DNA of 28,910 nucleotides from Sperchopsis tessellata (Eukaryota; Arthropoda; Insecta; Coleoptera; Hydrophilidae): assembly GCA_033557685.1 (NCBI GenBank), contig JAWQRN010000497.1:1-28910 (forward strand), in the 5' to 3' direction. The stretch's first letter is position 1, and every line of letters begins with the position of its first letter. The notes under the pieces were generated by a model. It saw only the letters and a program-made list of their open reading frames with translations, did not search any database and had not been told where the DNA came from. A program made the position numbers and the translations under genes. Shown one piece after another: positions 18,924 through 28,775 of the stretch.

Positions 18924-19003
18924 CACTTGGACGCTTGCTCGAGATTTGATTAAATCAAATTTTAAAATAACACATTCATGTGCGGCCAAGGAAACAACTA
19001 AGT
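18924..19003 (+). repeat. Dispersed repeat with internal dyad, copy 1
   Basis: An 80-bp stretch sharing its order of words with 28699-28775: ACTTGG, GCTTG, the dyad ATTTGAT-TAA-ATCAAAT (18944-18960), ACACATT-ATGT and CGGC-AAGGAA-CAAC. Direct orientation. It may be part of a short non-autonomous element. Confidence 0.5.
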
Positions 19004-19821
19004 GCAATATTATTTAATGCAAATGTGTATTTATTGAATTGTGTATGTTTTAAATTTTATTACAATTGTTTCATATTTAAACTGTATTTTGTATATATAA
19101 TATTGGGATGTGATTAGCGTCACCATTGTTATAATTCAAAAAATAGCCTGCAGCAAGAATAGAAAAATGCTAAAAGAACAACAATTGGTGTAATTATTTT
19201 AATTTAAAAAAGAATCATTAAAATCTGTTCAGCAAAAGTCCCTCACAGATTCGACAAAGAAACCACTTTACTTGTTCTTTTTTATACCTACTGAAGCGAA
19301 ACAGACTTGTAACAATTATGTTTCGCTTTCTTACTTTCTATTTATTTTGACTGATAGAATTTTATAGGTTTTGTCATCTTATATGTAGCGGGTTTGATAC
19401 ACGTCTTTGATAGAAATGTTTCAGGTGGGTTCGGGATTATATTTGTTTAATAAAGCTTTAAGTAGTCTGTGCGTAGTGAATATGAATAATTTTGTTTGAA
19501 AAATGGACTTTATGAGTAATATTAAGATATTAATGAATTTATTTATGCAAGTTGTGGGGTAAACGGGAAGAAGGGTGTTAAGGAGCAGGTAGAAGCAGAT
19601 AGATGCGGATAGTGGGTGGTTGATTTTGTGTTTGATCTATTTGTGTAATAGTTGGTTTAATAAAATATGAGAAAAGATTATGTGCATTTTAATTGATAAG
19701 GTGTATTGACTTCCGCTTCAAGAGTCGTAAACGATCATTTGCAAAGATTATTTATTGTGTTGCTAAGATAGATATCTTAGAATTTTAAACATGTTCATGT
19801 TCTTTTTACTATATTAGGGTA
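19004..19821. other. AT-rich stretch without a recognisable gene
   Basis: No frame of note. A G-rich patch at 19553-19620 contains several GGGT/GGTA words but no coding signal. Confidence 0.5.
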
Positions 19822-20088
19822 GATGCCATCATCATTTTTTGGTTATTACTTAAATTGTATAAAGTTATGTATCATATTGTGTAATTTCTTTGTAAGGATT
19901 TTAATATTTAGATCACTCTGTTGTCTGTAATGGTACAGATGCTGTGGAAATTTTGGGTTATTGCTGAAATTTCATGAAGTTATTTATCATATTGTGTAAT
20001 TTCTCTGTAGGGATTTCAATCTTTAGATCCCTTTATTGTTTGTGATGCTACAGACGCCATCATAAGTTTTGGGTTATTATTTAAGTGT
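19822..20088 (+). repeat. Tandem repeat, period about 116 bp, 2.3 units
   Basis: Unit starts at 19822 (GATGCCATCATCATT), 19938 (GATGCTGTGGAAATT) and 20053 (GACGCCATCATAAGT). Shared words include TTGGGTTATT, ATCATATTGTGTAATTTCT and TTTAGATC-CT. Non-coding. Confidence 0.75.
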
Positions 20089-20549
20089 TGATAATTTGCA
20101 TTTCAGATATTTCTACATTGCTTTGGTGCTAAGCATGCTAAGAGTTTCATTTGGATAACAGTGGATAATAACTCCTGGATTTGTTTAATAAATAATCACA
20201 ATATGTTTGAATAATTTAAGTAACACTACAATCTCTCTCGTTTGCCTGTAGTGGTGGAGTAATTTCCGACAGTGAACTAGGTTAATAGTTTATTCTTAGG
20301 GTTAGGTTACCTTATGTTGATTACTAAATTTCGGCTGTTCGGTTTAAACTGTTTTAACATAAATCAAGTGTGACCACCTATGCATACTAAAATAAGAAAG
20401 TGATCAACTCTTCAAATACCAATATTGGGTTTTTTTTTTGGGTGAACTTGTCAGTTTTATACCCTTTGCTGCCATAATTAAAAAGAGGTTATCATGTGAA
20501 ATTCATTTTGGAATGAACACAGAAATTAGAATAGGGTGAGAAAAGAACC
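20089..20549. other. Non-coding spacer
   Basis: AT-rich with no coding signal. It holds two adjacent TTAGG-like words at 20296-20309, too short to call a telomeric tract. Confidence 0.5.
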
Positions 20550-21010
20550 AAAATATATCTTCATGAAACGGGATATCTCAACCATCTTTTTCCGGTGTAC
20601 CTACGAGCTAATTGCAGCCAAAGTCATAGGTAATTGATTCTAGTAGAACGCAACCTCCACGACAAATATAAAAGAGGCAAGCCACTCTATGGTGTATATG
20701 TGTGAGAAATAGAGGTTTATCTTAGTGAAGCAGGATATCTGGAATATCTTTTTCCGGCGGACTTATAAAAATTGCAGCCCCAATCACAGAAAATTGATTC
20801 TGGTAGAACGCAGTGTCCATGACAAATATGGGTGATACAAACCACGAAATGGTGTATATGTGTGAGGAAGATGTTTATTTTAATGAAAAGAGAAGTCTCA
20901 TCTTTTTGTGGTGTACTTACAAGCTTATTGCAACCAGAATCACAGAAATTGATTCTAGTAGTCCGAAAAACATGATGAGAGAAACAAACAATCAGAGTGT
21001 GTGACATGAG
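20550..21010 (+). repeat. Tandem repeat, period about 161 bp, nearly 3 units
   Basis: The anchor word GGATATCT lies at 20571 and 20733, with a diverged AGTCTCATC at 20893. Each unit also carries TTTTTCCGG-GG or TTTTTGTGG, ATTGCA-CC, AGAAATTGATTCT-GTAG and GGTGTATATGTGTGAG. Unit 3 is the most diverged and ends near 21010. No TIRs. The open frames across it (20717-21046 minus, 20813-21004 plus) follow the repeat and show no domain. Confidence 0.75.
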
Positions 21011-24000
21011 CCTTTTGGCGGTATGGTAGAGATCTATGTTACTCAAAATTAATGGCTATGTGTGTGGTATACAGTTATAATTTTATGTGAATTATTTATT
21101 TGTATTATGTGTGTGAGATCTAATTCAAAAGATGTCTTAAACTTCATCACTTGTTTAATTTCACCTGCCACCTGCTTCACCATCACGTCCTTTATTATTC
21201 AACGTAGGGTCTCCCGATTTAATTTTATCTAGATGATCACAACATGGCCAAATTTATTTAAAACTTAGTGGTGGTAAAATTGAGTACACTAACGTACATC
21301 ACTAAATATTTCCCTCTAAAACAATGACCACAATCTACCTCTGTATATTAACTAATATACAGAGCGTCTCAACTAAAACAATCTACCTTGAATAACTTTC
21401 CATATTCAATTCAAGAAAATCAGTAAAATATATCATTAATAGTTAGAAGGGAAACACCTTTCACAAACAAAATTTGTTCAAAATTAAAGTACATGTCCCA
21501 GAAAGAAACCATGTGGTAATATTACTTGCCGAAATTTCACCTGCAGTTTCAAGGAAAAACATTGGCGAACATCTTCCAGGAAGTTCCTTTATTAAAAGCA
21601 ATAGCGTTTAAAGATTATGATCCAAAATAAAATTTGTTTACATTACTACTTCTTGTGAGAAATAAACTTTTAAACTTAAGTATGATGCCATCACCATTAA
21701 TTTTTTGTTGACTGTAAAAAATCAATCTTCATCAATAAATATTGGTTACATAATATTAATTATTTCATAAAATTACTATATTCTGCGGCATTATAACCAC
21801 ATATTTTATCAGCCACAAAAAAGAATCAATAATGAACAAAAACAACGCGAATACATTTATAATTTACGTTAACAAAGTAACAAAAAATATTAACTTCATG
21901 AAGAACACTTGCATAGTATGTTTTTACTATAATGAACAAAATGGAACATTTTTAAATTACTAAGAAATGTATTTCCACATATATCATTTGAATCCTCCTA
22001 CTTGCTATAAAAAATGTATATTTACAACATTATCAATATTCACAAATTCAGATCAAAGTCCGTGAATCTGTAGTGAAATCGCTTGAACTGAGCTAATACA
22101 GAAGTGTCAACTGTTGTTAAATTAAAACATAGCGTCAATCTGACAGTAAAACGTCAATCAATATTTCTGCGGATTTATATGCATTTAAAAATTTAACAAG
22201 ATATTTTACATTTCTTTTAGTGCATAAGTTTTCCTGTGATTTTTATGGATACTATTCTGAATACCATTATAGAAAAACCATCAATAAAATCTATTTAAAT
22301 ACAATTAAATTTTATGTACAACGTGTTCATTATTTAAAGAGAAAATTCAATCCCTCAAAATAAAACATGGCACAAGATATATAAAGAACACAACATCCAA
22401 GCATTCGAAGTAAAAGCAATAAAATAATCCAGACATAAGGAGGTAGGTTTATTACGAAGGAGAAAATACTATGACATTAATACGAAATTTATGAAGAAAA
22501 CAAAATTATATAATCAACATAATTCTGTTATTGCATGCCCATCCGAAAGTAAATATAGAAAATTAATGCTGCTACACAATTTAAAAACAACAATACAGGG
22601 GAACCCCAACTTACATACAGAATCCATTACTTGGAAATGATTTTTTGTTGAATATTCATATGTGTAATTAATTGTAATAAGATAAAATTGCTGTACCATA
22701 AAAGTAACCAATCATAGCATTTTTGTTAAGTGGTTTACAACCAACATTACTAATTTCACTTAAATTTCTTTGGAATTATTTCTACAATACAGATACATAA
22801 TCTAATTAAAATCAAATGTCCGTAAGTGCAGAATTGATTATATATAAAGGTAGTTTCAATTTATTATTTCATGTACATATTGCCTTCCACGGTTCATATT
22901 TATAGGAAATGCATTTTCGGATGGAATCAGTGTAGTCTCCAAGAAACCATGCACTGTTCGTATACATTGAATTGTTTGATTTTTAGTGTTCACAAAGAAA
23001 AGTTCACCTGTACTGTAATGTACTTAAATCAAAACAGTATAATCAAAATCGGAAATATGTGAATTTACATAGGTACCTCCTGATATAATTAATTGCAATA
23101 CGAATATTTTCAAATATACTAAAAAAATCCAATAACAAAAGCACATGTATTCAAAAGCAAAATATACTTCGGAAAAGTCCATAATGATATTAACAAAGAC
23201 AAAGTACAAAAACAGTTTTTAAAAGGTTGGTGTTACATAAAGTGTATTAATTCTATTTTGGTACTAGACAAATAAGTTTGAAACTTAAATTTATAATTAA
23301 AAGAGATAAAGATGAGTTAGTGTGATTATTTACAAAATGCACCATAGAAAACAGAAAGAATTTTACCTGACAGTCTTTTACTCCTCTGCTTGACCATTTC
23401 TACACAAAAATAGCAAAATTGACACTTCCAATCACACAAAAATTAAATAAAATGTACTGCAAATGTTCTTTCTGTGATTCTAGTCTTCATAAATTACTTA
23501 ACAAATTTACTACTATGCATAAATAACCACTAAAAATACAAAGCAACCAATAAACGATTGTTAAAAATTAAAAGGAGTGTTGTCTTTATTATTTATGCTA
23601 GTTCAACCATGGAGTAATTTAAATGCCAAATGGAGGTAAGTTTTGAGCAGCTTCAAACTTAAAGATTGTAGTAAATTTAATGCCCGTAGGGTATAACCAA
23701 ATGTAACAAGATTCTAAGTACAAGGGCAATGAAATTAATATAAGAACAACACGTAATATACAGGAAATTTGAAACCATGCACAATAACAAAAATAGAGCG
23801 CTAATGAACGCCGATTCGAGATTCCGACAGACGCCTCCCCTAATCTAATCTATGGAAGACATTTTACAAACAAATACTACATGAGTTGAATGCTTTAATT
23901 CAAGACTTACCAACATACAATATCAATTGTTTTTATTTAATGTATCAAGGAACCAACGGTTCTTCGGCGGTCTTTGAAAAAACTGTAAACGATGAAATAT

Positions 24001-25286
24001 GGCCGCGTGCAATTGCTGCCAACACCTACAATTAAAACCGCAATTCCTCCAATTTCCCTAAGATAAGGTTCATATCTCGCAAAATTTACTTAAATTGGAT
24101 TAAATTCTAGATTACATTCCGCTTGTCCTTATTTACTCCTTTATTAAGAGTGTATGAGCGATGGCCATGAAAATAAAACCTTTAAATTATTTGCGTGAAA
24201 GTAGTTGTAAATTATAAAATCATTTTTCGTTTTTAAAATATCTATTTATATAATTTAGGCGATAAAATACTTAATATAGAGGACCTAATTTTTAGATGGT
24301 ACCATGCTTATAATATAGTGCATGTAAGCAAGTGTATAGCCCAAAAAACAATCACTACAAAATATAAACTTCCACCACAGTGTTTTCATATGTGGGTAAC
24401 TTTAGCCAAGAATTTAATACTGAATTCCTGCAATTAATTTCAAATAGCACCACACAAATAAATCACAGCTCTACAAACCTTACCACAATATACAAAAAGG
24501 ACAAGAACCAAAGAGGAAATATGGCAACATATTATATATTAATACCTAGGTATATGATTTTGTATCCTATCATTATATAACAAATACTTACATATCATTT
24601 TTTTTATTTTATAAATATAGAAAACAGATAATAAATATGAATACGTGAGAAATACAATAAATGCCTACACGATGGGAAATTACTAGACAAGCTGTACAAA
24701 GGCAATGCACATATATTTTAGTTTTAGAAATTAGAAATATTTGAAAGGGATATTTAAGTACTTTATTAATAATACATTTATTTTAAGCTAGTAGAAATTT
24801 GAGTAATTTTAATGAAAGGGTAGAAAGGCCATTGACCGATAATTACAAAACCATCATAAAGAAAAAAACTAATAATGATTTGTTGGTTGCCTATGTCGGT
24901 ACTTTATACACAGTCATTAAAAATAGCGACAGTGAACTTGGCGACGTAGTACAGTACGAGTAAAGAGTAACCGTTGTAAGCGTTAATTAACTCTGGGACA
25001 ATATTCTATCTCTTTCCAACCTGTACAAATGACATATATCTACTGCACAATTTCGTAGGCTGTGGTCGCTGTGACACTGATATCGGAAAATAAAATTTAG
25101 TCCGTCATCGGCCGAACATTATGGTCACTATGTCTCCGATTTCTTCTTTCCAGTTCTTGGGAAAATAAACGTCCCAACAATGTTATGCTTAGAAACCAGT
25201 ATTGCTTAAAAGCTATTATTGTCTTAAAAACGAAAAATTCAAGTAAACAACATTTTTCTCTCGAAAAGAATACGGCCAATATCTTA
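21011..25286. other. Long AT-rich non-coding region
   Basis: About 4.3 kb. No frame exceeds 66 codons or shows a domain. Sub-features: an ATATACAGAGCGTCTCAACT word at 21354-21374, similar in style to ends of short DNA transposons, and a locally GC-richer patch with several CpG at about 23795-24020. I see no tRNA or other RNA gene. Confidence 0.5.
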
Positions 25287-25291
25287 CTCTT

Positions 25292-25334
<43 letters not shown>

Positions 25335-25335
25335 T
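25287..25335 (+). repeat. (TC)n microsatellite
   Basis: 49 bp of CT dinucleotides interrupted three times by an extra T. Confidence 0.95.
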
Positions 25336-25439
25336 CAATTATTTGAACAACCAGATAAAACTTCTTCTAGATATTAGCAAACAGTTGGAATCATATCGGG
25401 AAGCAATCTAGCTTATCTTTAGAAGAAAGACATCTTCAA

Positions 25440-26130
25440 TAATTCTACTTGCGAAATGTTAAACATTCAGTGAAACTGATAGAATTGTTACCAGTATTTC
25501 CATTCAATACTTGGTAAGTCATTGGTTGAATGTTCCAGTTCCCTGGAGTTAATGGACTTGGGTAAGGAGTGCTGCATGTTGAAACTGATAACTTGTATTC
25601 AAATGATTGTTCTCCAATTTGACTCTGTTTTTCGATGTTTTGATATGGCACATAGATGTGCAATTAACCTTATGACTAAAACAAAGTCTTCATCTTCCTC
25701 ATTTCTCTTCCTTTCCAAACGTGCAACTTTCGCGTTTTCAATTTTTGGCAAATCGAAAAATGTTTCTTCTGGCGAGTCCATTCCTTTGGAATAACGAATG
25801 TCGATATGTCTGATTCAGATATATCAGGAGTCGCAGTAGTCTCAGTTTTATCCCCGTTCTTATCAGTCAGTGAATCATATTTATCTGAATCATTTTCAAT
25901 ATCTCATATTACACTATCTGATTATCTTGAAGTTTCATGAGAGTTGTCTCTTGTGTTTTCTCTCAAACAAATTCCAACAAGATGCCTTCAAGTATAAGTG
26001 TCAAGTAAACATTTTCAAATTTTCCCGAAAGATTTCCATTTACTGTTTCCTTCATATCCAAGACGCGTTGGTGTGTTGTTTTTGGATATTCCCTACGAAA
26101 TGTAACTGGGTCGTCTGAAAATATATAAAA
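25440..26130 (-). pseudogene. Probable MADF/BESS-type companion protein of a Harbinger transposon
   Basis: Minus-strand reading from about 25880: one frame gives DKNGDKTETTATPDISESDI, then after a shift MDSPEETFFDLPKIENAKVA, RLERKRNEEDEDFVLVIRLI and AHLCAISKHRKTESN (25781-25599). A third frame gives STCSTPYPSPLTPGNWN and MTYQVLNGN (25663-25445). The acidic lead-in followed by an amphipathic D-x-(F/L)-x-L-x-x-L-(I/V)-x-x-L segment of about 30 residues resembles a BESS motif, which usually follows a MADF domain. 25900-26130 is too degraded to show the MADF part. PIF/Harbinger elements usually encode a Myb/SANT/MADF partner beside the transposase, and a Harbinger transposase lies just to the right in divergent orientation. 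Assignment to BESS is by eye only; it could be a host-gene pseudogene. Confidence 0.4.
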
Positions 26131-26141
26131 TAGTTATAAAA

Positions 26142-26155
26142 TAATATGGAATATA
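26142..26155 (+). repeat. Left direct repeat flanking the foldback element (TSD)
   Basis: TAATATGGAATATA, identical to 26633-26646. Confidence 0.8.
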
Positions 26156-26632
26156 TCTTCAGGTTTTCCGGGAGATAACCATGTGTTGGCTTTTGTTTTT
26201 CCCGACGTTTCGTCCACCGTTGCAGGGGACATTATCAAGACATGTAGGGCTTAAAAGTGCTAATTAAACATTGCCATGTAGCTCTGAAAAGTGCTAGTTG
26301 TAGGTGCCGACTAGCTCTAAAAAGCGCTAATAATAGAATAACATGTGGCTCTCACAAGTGCTAGTCGAGAAATATCTTTATTTCTCGACTAGCACTTGTG
26401 AGAGCTATATGTTATACTATTATTAGCACTTTTTAGAGCTGGTCGGCATCTACAACTAGCACTTTTCAGAGCTACATGGCAACGTTTAATTAGTATTTTT
26501 AAGAACTACATGTCTTGATAATGTCCCCTGCAACGTTGAACGAAATGTCGGCAAAAACAAAAGCCAACATACGGTTATCTACCGGAAAATCTAAAGATAT
26601 TTACTGTGGCCGTGGAAGTCTACGTACCGAAT
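26156..26632. mobile_element. Foldback element (long inverted-repeat MITE-like insertion)
   Basis: 477 bp bounded by a perfect 14-bp direct repeat. Left arm 26156-26374 and right arm 26379-26600 are inverted copies meeting at a 4-nt centre (26375-26378), with about 10% mismatch. A non-symmetric 32-bp tail (26601-26632) follows only on the right. Each arm carries four 18-bp dyads of the form TAGC-N-CT-N4-AG-N-GCTA. On the left they start at 26245, 26279, 26312 and 26346, and on the right at 26390, 26424, 26457 and 26491. Spacing is 33-34 bp throughout. It encodes nothing. The 14-bp duplication is longer than the 2-9 bp typical of cut-and-paste transposons and suggests another mechanism, for example target-primed insertion. 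Confidence 0.85.
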
Positions 26633-26646
26633 TAATATGGAATATA
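26633..26646 (+). repeat. Right direct repeat flanking the foldback element (TSD)
   Basis: TAATATGGAATATA, identical to 26142-26155. Confidence 0.8.
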
Positions 26647-26689
26647 ATAATTTTTTATTCATCATAATGATAATATATCTTATTTTTAT

Positions 26690-27310
26690 CAGGTTTTTAC
26701 AAACAAGAATTACATTCAAAACAGTAGCATGTTCTTTTAGAATAGGCTTTAATATAATAGCAAGTATTATTTATGACATAGTCGAAGGCATTTGGACCAC
26801 CTTTGTTGGAAAATATATTGTTTTCTAGATTTCGTTGGGAGTATCGACGAAAAATACATTCGCATAAAAAGGCTCCCTAAATTTGACAATATGTTTTATA
26901 ACTATAAAAAAATCTTTTCGATCCATCTTCAAGGAATCACAGATGGTAAGTAAAAATTCATAATGGTGGAGAATATGAAAAATGTAGTGATAGTAGATTG
27001 TTTACGGAATCTAACGTGCACCATTCTTTGGAAACTAATTCATTCAATGGTTCATTTGATAAAATACTACCAGGAACAAACGTTAGTGTACCATATGTGA
27101 TTCTGAGTGATACCCACTGAAAAAATGTTTTGAGAGGCCTTACCTTACTGGAAACAATATTGATCATGAAAAATAAATCTTCAATTGTCAGTTCAGTAGA
27201 GCTAGAGTAGAGCACTGTTAAATGTGCCTTTGGAATATTAGTAAGAAAATGGAAATACTTGAACACAAAATCTCAAATAGATCCACGTCACGGTGATACT
27301 ATTGTGAAGT
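26690..27310 (+). pseudogene. PIF/Harbinger transposase (DDE nuclease) remnant
   Basis: The frame 26690-26826 reads ITFKTVACSFRIGFNIIASI then IYDIVEGIWTTFVGKYIV, the helix-turn-helix region before the nuclease. After a frameshift, FVGSIDEKYIRIKRLPKFDN and MFYNYKKIFSIHLQGITDG carry the first catalytic Asp (codon 26846-26848) in its G-x-I-D-x-K context. Another frame gives GGEYEKCSDSRLFTESNVHH, with the second Asp, and LETNSFNGSFDKILPGTNVS. VPYVILSDTH follows, where the usual acidic third position is lost next to a stop. The C-terminus ends FGILVRKWKYLNTKSQIDPR near 27300. Domain order and spacing match Harbinger DDE_Tnp_4 nucleases. At least three frameshifts and two stops make it inactive. 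The 5' portion of the gene is missing or lies left of the foldback insertion. Confidence 0.78.
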
Positions 27311-27526
27311 GATTTTGCTTATTTTACTATATTATAAGTACACACAAGGAATAGCTGAGACTATATATTAGAAATCTAGACCACTAATGATAACGGTACA
27401 AGATACTTCAATCAGTCATTACAGAGAGCATCTGAAATTCGCGATCAATTTAAACTCAAACTGCTTATTTGAAAATAAAAGCAGTCTCAATCCACAGATT
27501 TCGTGCTAAATTTCTAAGATGACATC
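27311..27526. other. Spacer between the Harbinger remnant and the THAP element
   Basis: No coding signal; may hold the Harbinger 3' end. Confidence 0.4.
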
Positions 27527-28251
27527 GGCGTTTAAAAGCAAAGTGGCTGACCTTCGGTGAAGTGCAGCCCTCAGATGGTGGATAGGTTTCATTTATTAGA
27601 TCTGTTTAGCTTGCATTTTGCAATGGATGGAACGACAGAAAACCAAACAATAGTTAGTCTGGAACTTAAAAACGTAGCAAGGAAGGGAAATAAATATTTG
27701 TCGGTGCCTCAGTGTTACAGTAAAGAAACTGGTTGATTTTCTTTCCATTTATTTTCCAAGGACAAAGCAAGACTAAAAGTATGGTTACATGTGTTGAAAA
27801 TTGGGAAGAAAGTAATTATACGATTTTTTCTATTTTGGTAAGTGTATTATTCAATATCTGTACTATATTTACACTAGACATACAATTAGTCAAGAAATCT
27901 ATACATATTTGTATCTTAACCTGTAACATATTTTGATTTGTATATAGGAAATCATTTATTAATATACCTAGTACCTACCTAGGAAATTTTTTACTGCACG
28001 CCTACACAAAATGTACAATTTACTAAAAGGAAGGCAAATACCTACTGCAGTAGCCTACCTACTGTAGTTTTCAATAGGTAGTATCATCGACATCACACAT
28101 AAGAGAATGCTCACTGCTGGAGAATAATTTAACATTTATTTCATGAGGCCTCTGGTCCAAATGCGATGTTTGCAGACACAATGAAAAGATATGGAACTCG
28201 TCGTCCATCCTTCCTATCACGCCATGTTCGATCAGGTGATTTGCCTTGATA
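27527..28251 (+). mobile_element. THAP-domain DNA transposon remnant, right copy
   Basis: Inverted copy of 6102-6861, about 700 bp alignable by eye. Shared segments include the THAP-like exon with its GTAAGTG splice donor, a CTAGTACCTACCTAGG word, CTACACAAAATGTACAATTT and the end at TCAGGTGATTTGCCTTGAT. It has its own ~45-bp insertion in the exon and a deletion before the donor. The homology ends near 28251. Confidence 0.7.
27575..27837 (+). pseudogene. THAP-type zinc finger exon, right copy
   Basis: Starts at an ATG equivalent to the left copy (TCAGATGGTGGAT context). It has an insertion encoding KNVARKGNKYL before SVPQCYSKETG; a TGA then interrupts, followed by FSFHLFSKDKARLKVWLHVL and KIGKKV. 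The segment with the second C-x2-H pair is deleted, and the frame runs into FYFG-equivalent sequence and the donor TTTTG/GTAAGT at 27837/27838. Loss of half the zinc ligands and an in-frame stop make it a pseudogene. The donor site is nevertheless identical to that of the left copy. Confidence 0.6.
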
Positions 28252-28698
28252 ATTGCCGATTCCTCAACAAATGGTCTCTTGGAATCTGTCTTTTCAATGT
28301 CGGTCGTATTCGGCCAAATTATTATTTTTCACTGAGACCAGACAACCTTGTTGCAATGACATTGAAAAGATATAATGGTTCGGCTGACATAAAAAATAAC
28401 ATTTTATAGTCAAATGTAGGTGCCATTATCACCACATCCATATCCATATGCATAAAATTGTATTTCCCTTTGTCCTTCCTGAAGAAGTATTTCAACAAAA
28501 CCTACATTACCCTGTAGCAATTTTTCTTAACTTTCCAACGTTATGGATCTTGTTAATGAGAGTGTAAATTATTATTTGCAAATTTGTAGAAATAAAAAAT
28601 AAGATTTAGAAGCTATACGTAACAAAAAGTACTTAAACATAATAAGTTAGAAGTAACCAAAATTGGCAAAAAAACAGTTTGTATGTGCGACGAAGTCC
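28252..28698. other. AT-rich stretch without a recognisable gene
   Basis: The open frame 28191-28409 starts inside the THAP-element copy and runs out of it. It has no domain I recognise and no counterpart in the left copy. Confidence 0.4.
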
Positions 28699-28775
28699 TA
28701 CTTGGCCGGTTTGCTTGATATTTGATTTTATCAAATATTCCAATTACACATTTATGTACGGCTAAGGAAGCAACA
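28699..28775 (+). repeat. Dispersed repeat with internal dyad, copy 2
   Basis: Direct-orientation relative of 18924-19003. The dyad here is ATTTGAT-TTT-ATCAAAT (28720-28736), followed by ACACATTTATGTACGGCTAA and GGAAGCAACAAA. Confidence 0.5.

Noticed and set aside
20296..20309. TTAGGGTTAGGTTA, like the insect telomere repeat
   Set aside because: Only two imperfect units; expected by chance in AT-rich DNA and not a telomeric tract.
21354..21374. ATATACAGAGCGTCTCAACT resembling the end of a short DNA transposon
   Set aside because: No inverted partner could be found by eye within the next 2 kb.
28191..28409. Plus-strand 72-codon frame
   Set aside because: Crosses the edge of the THAP-element homology; no domain and no matching frame in the left copy.
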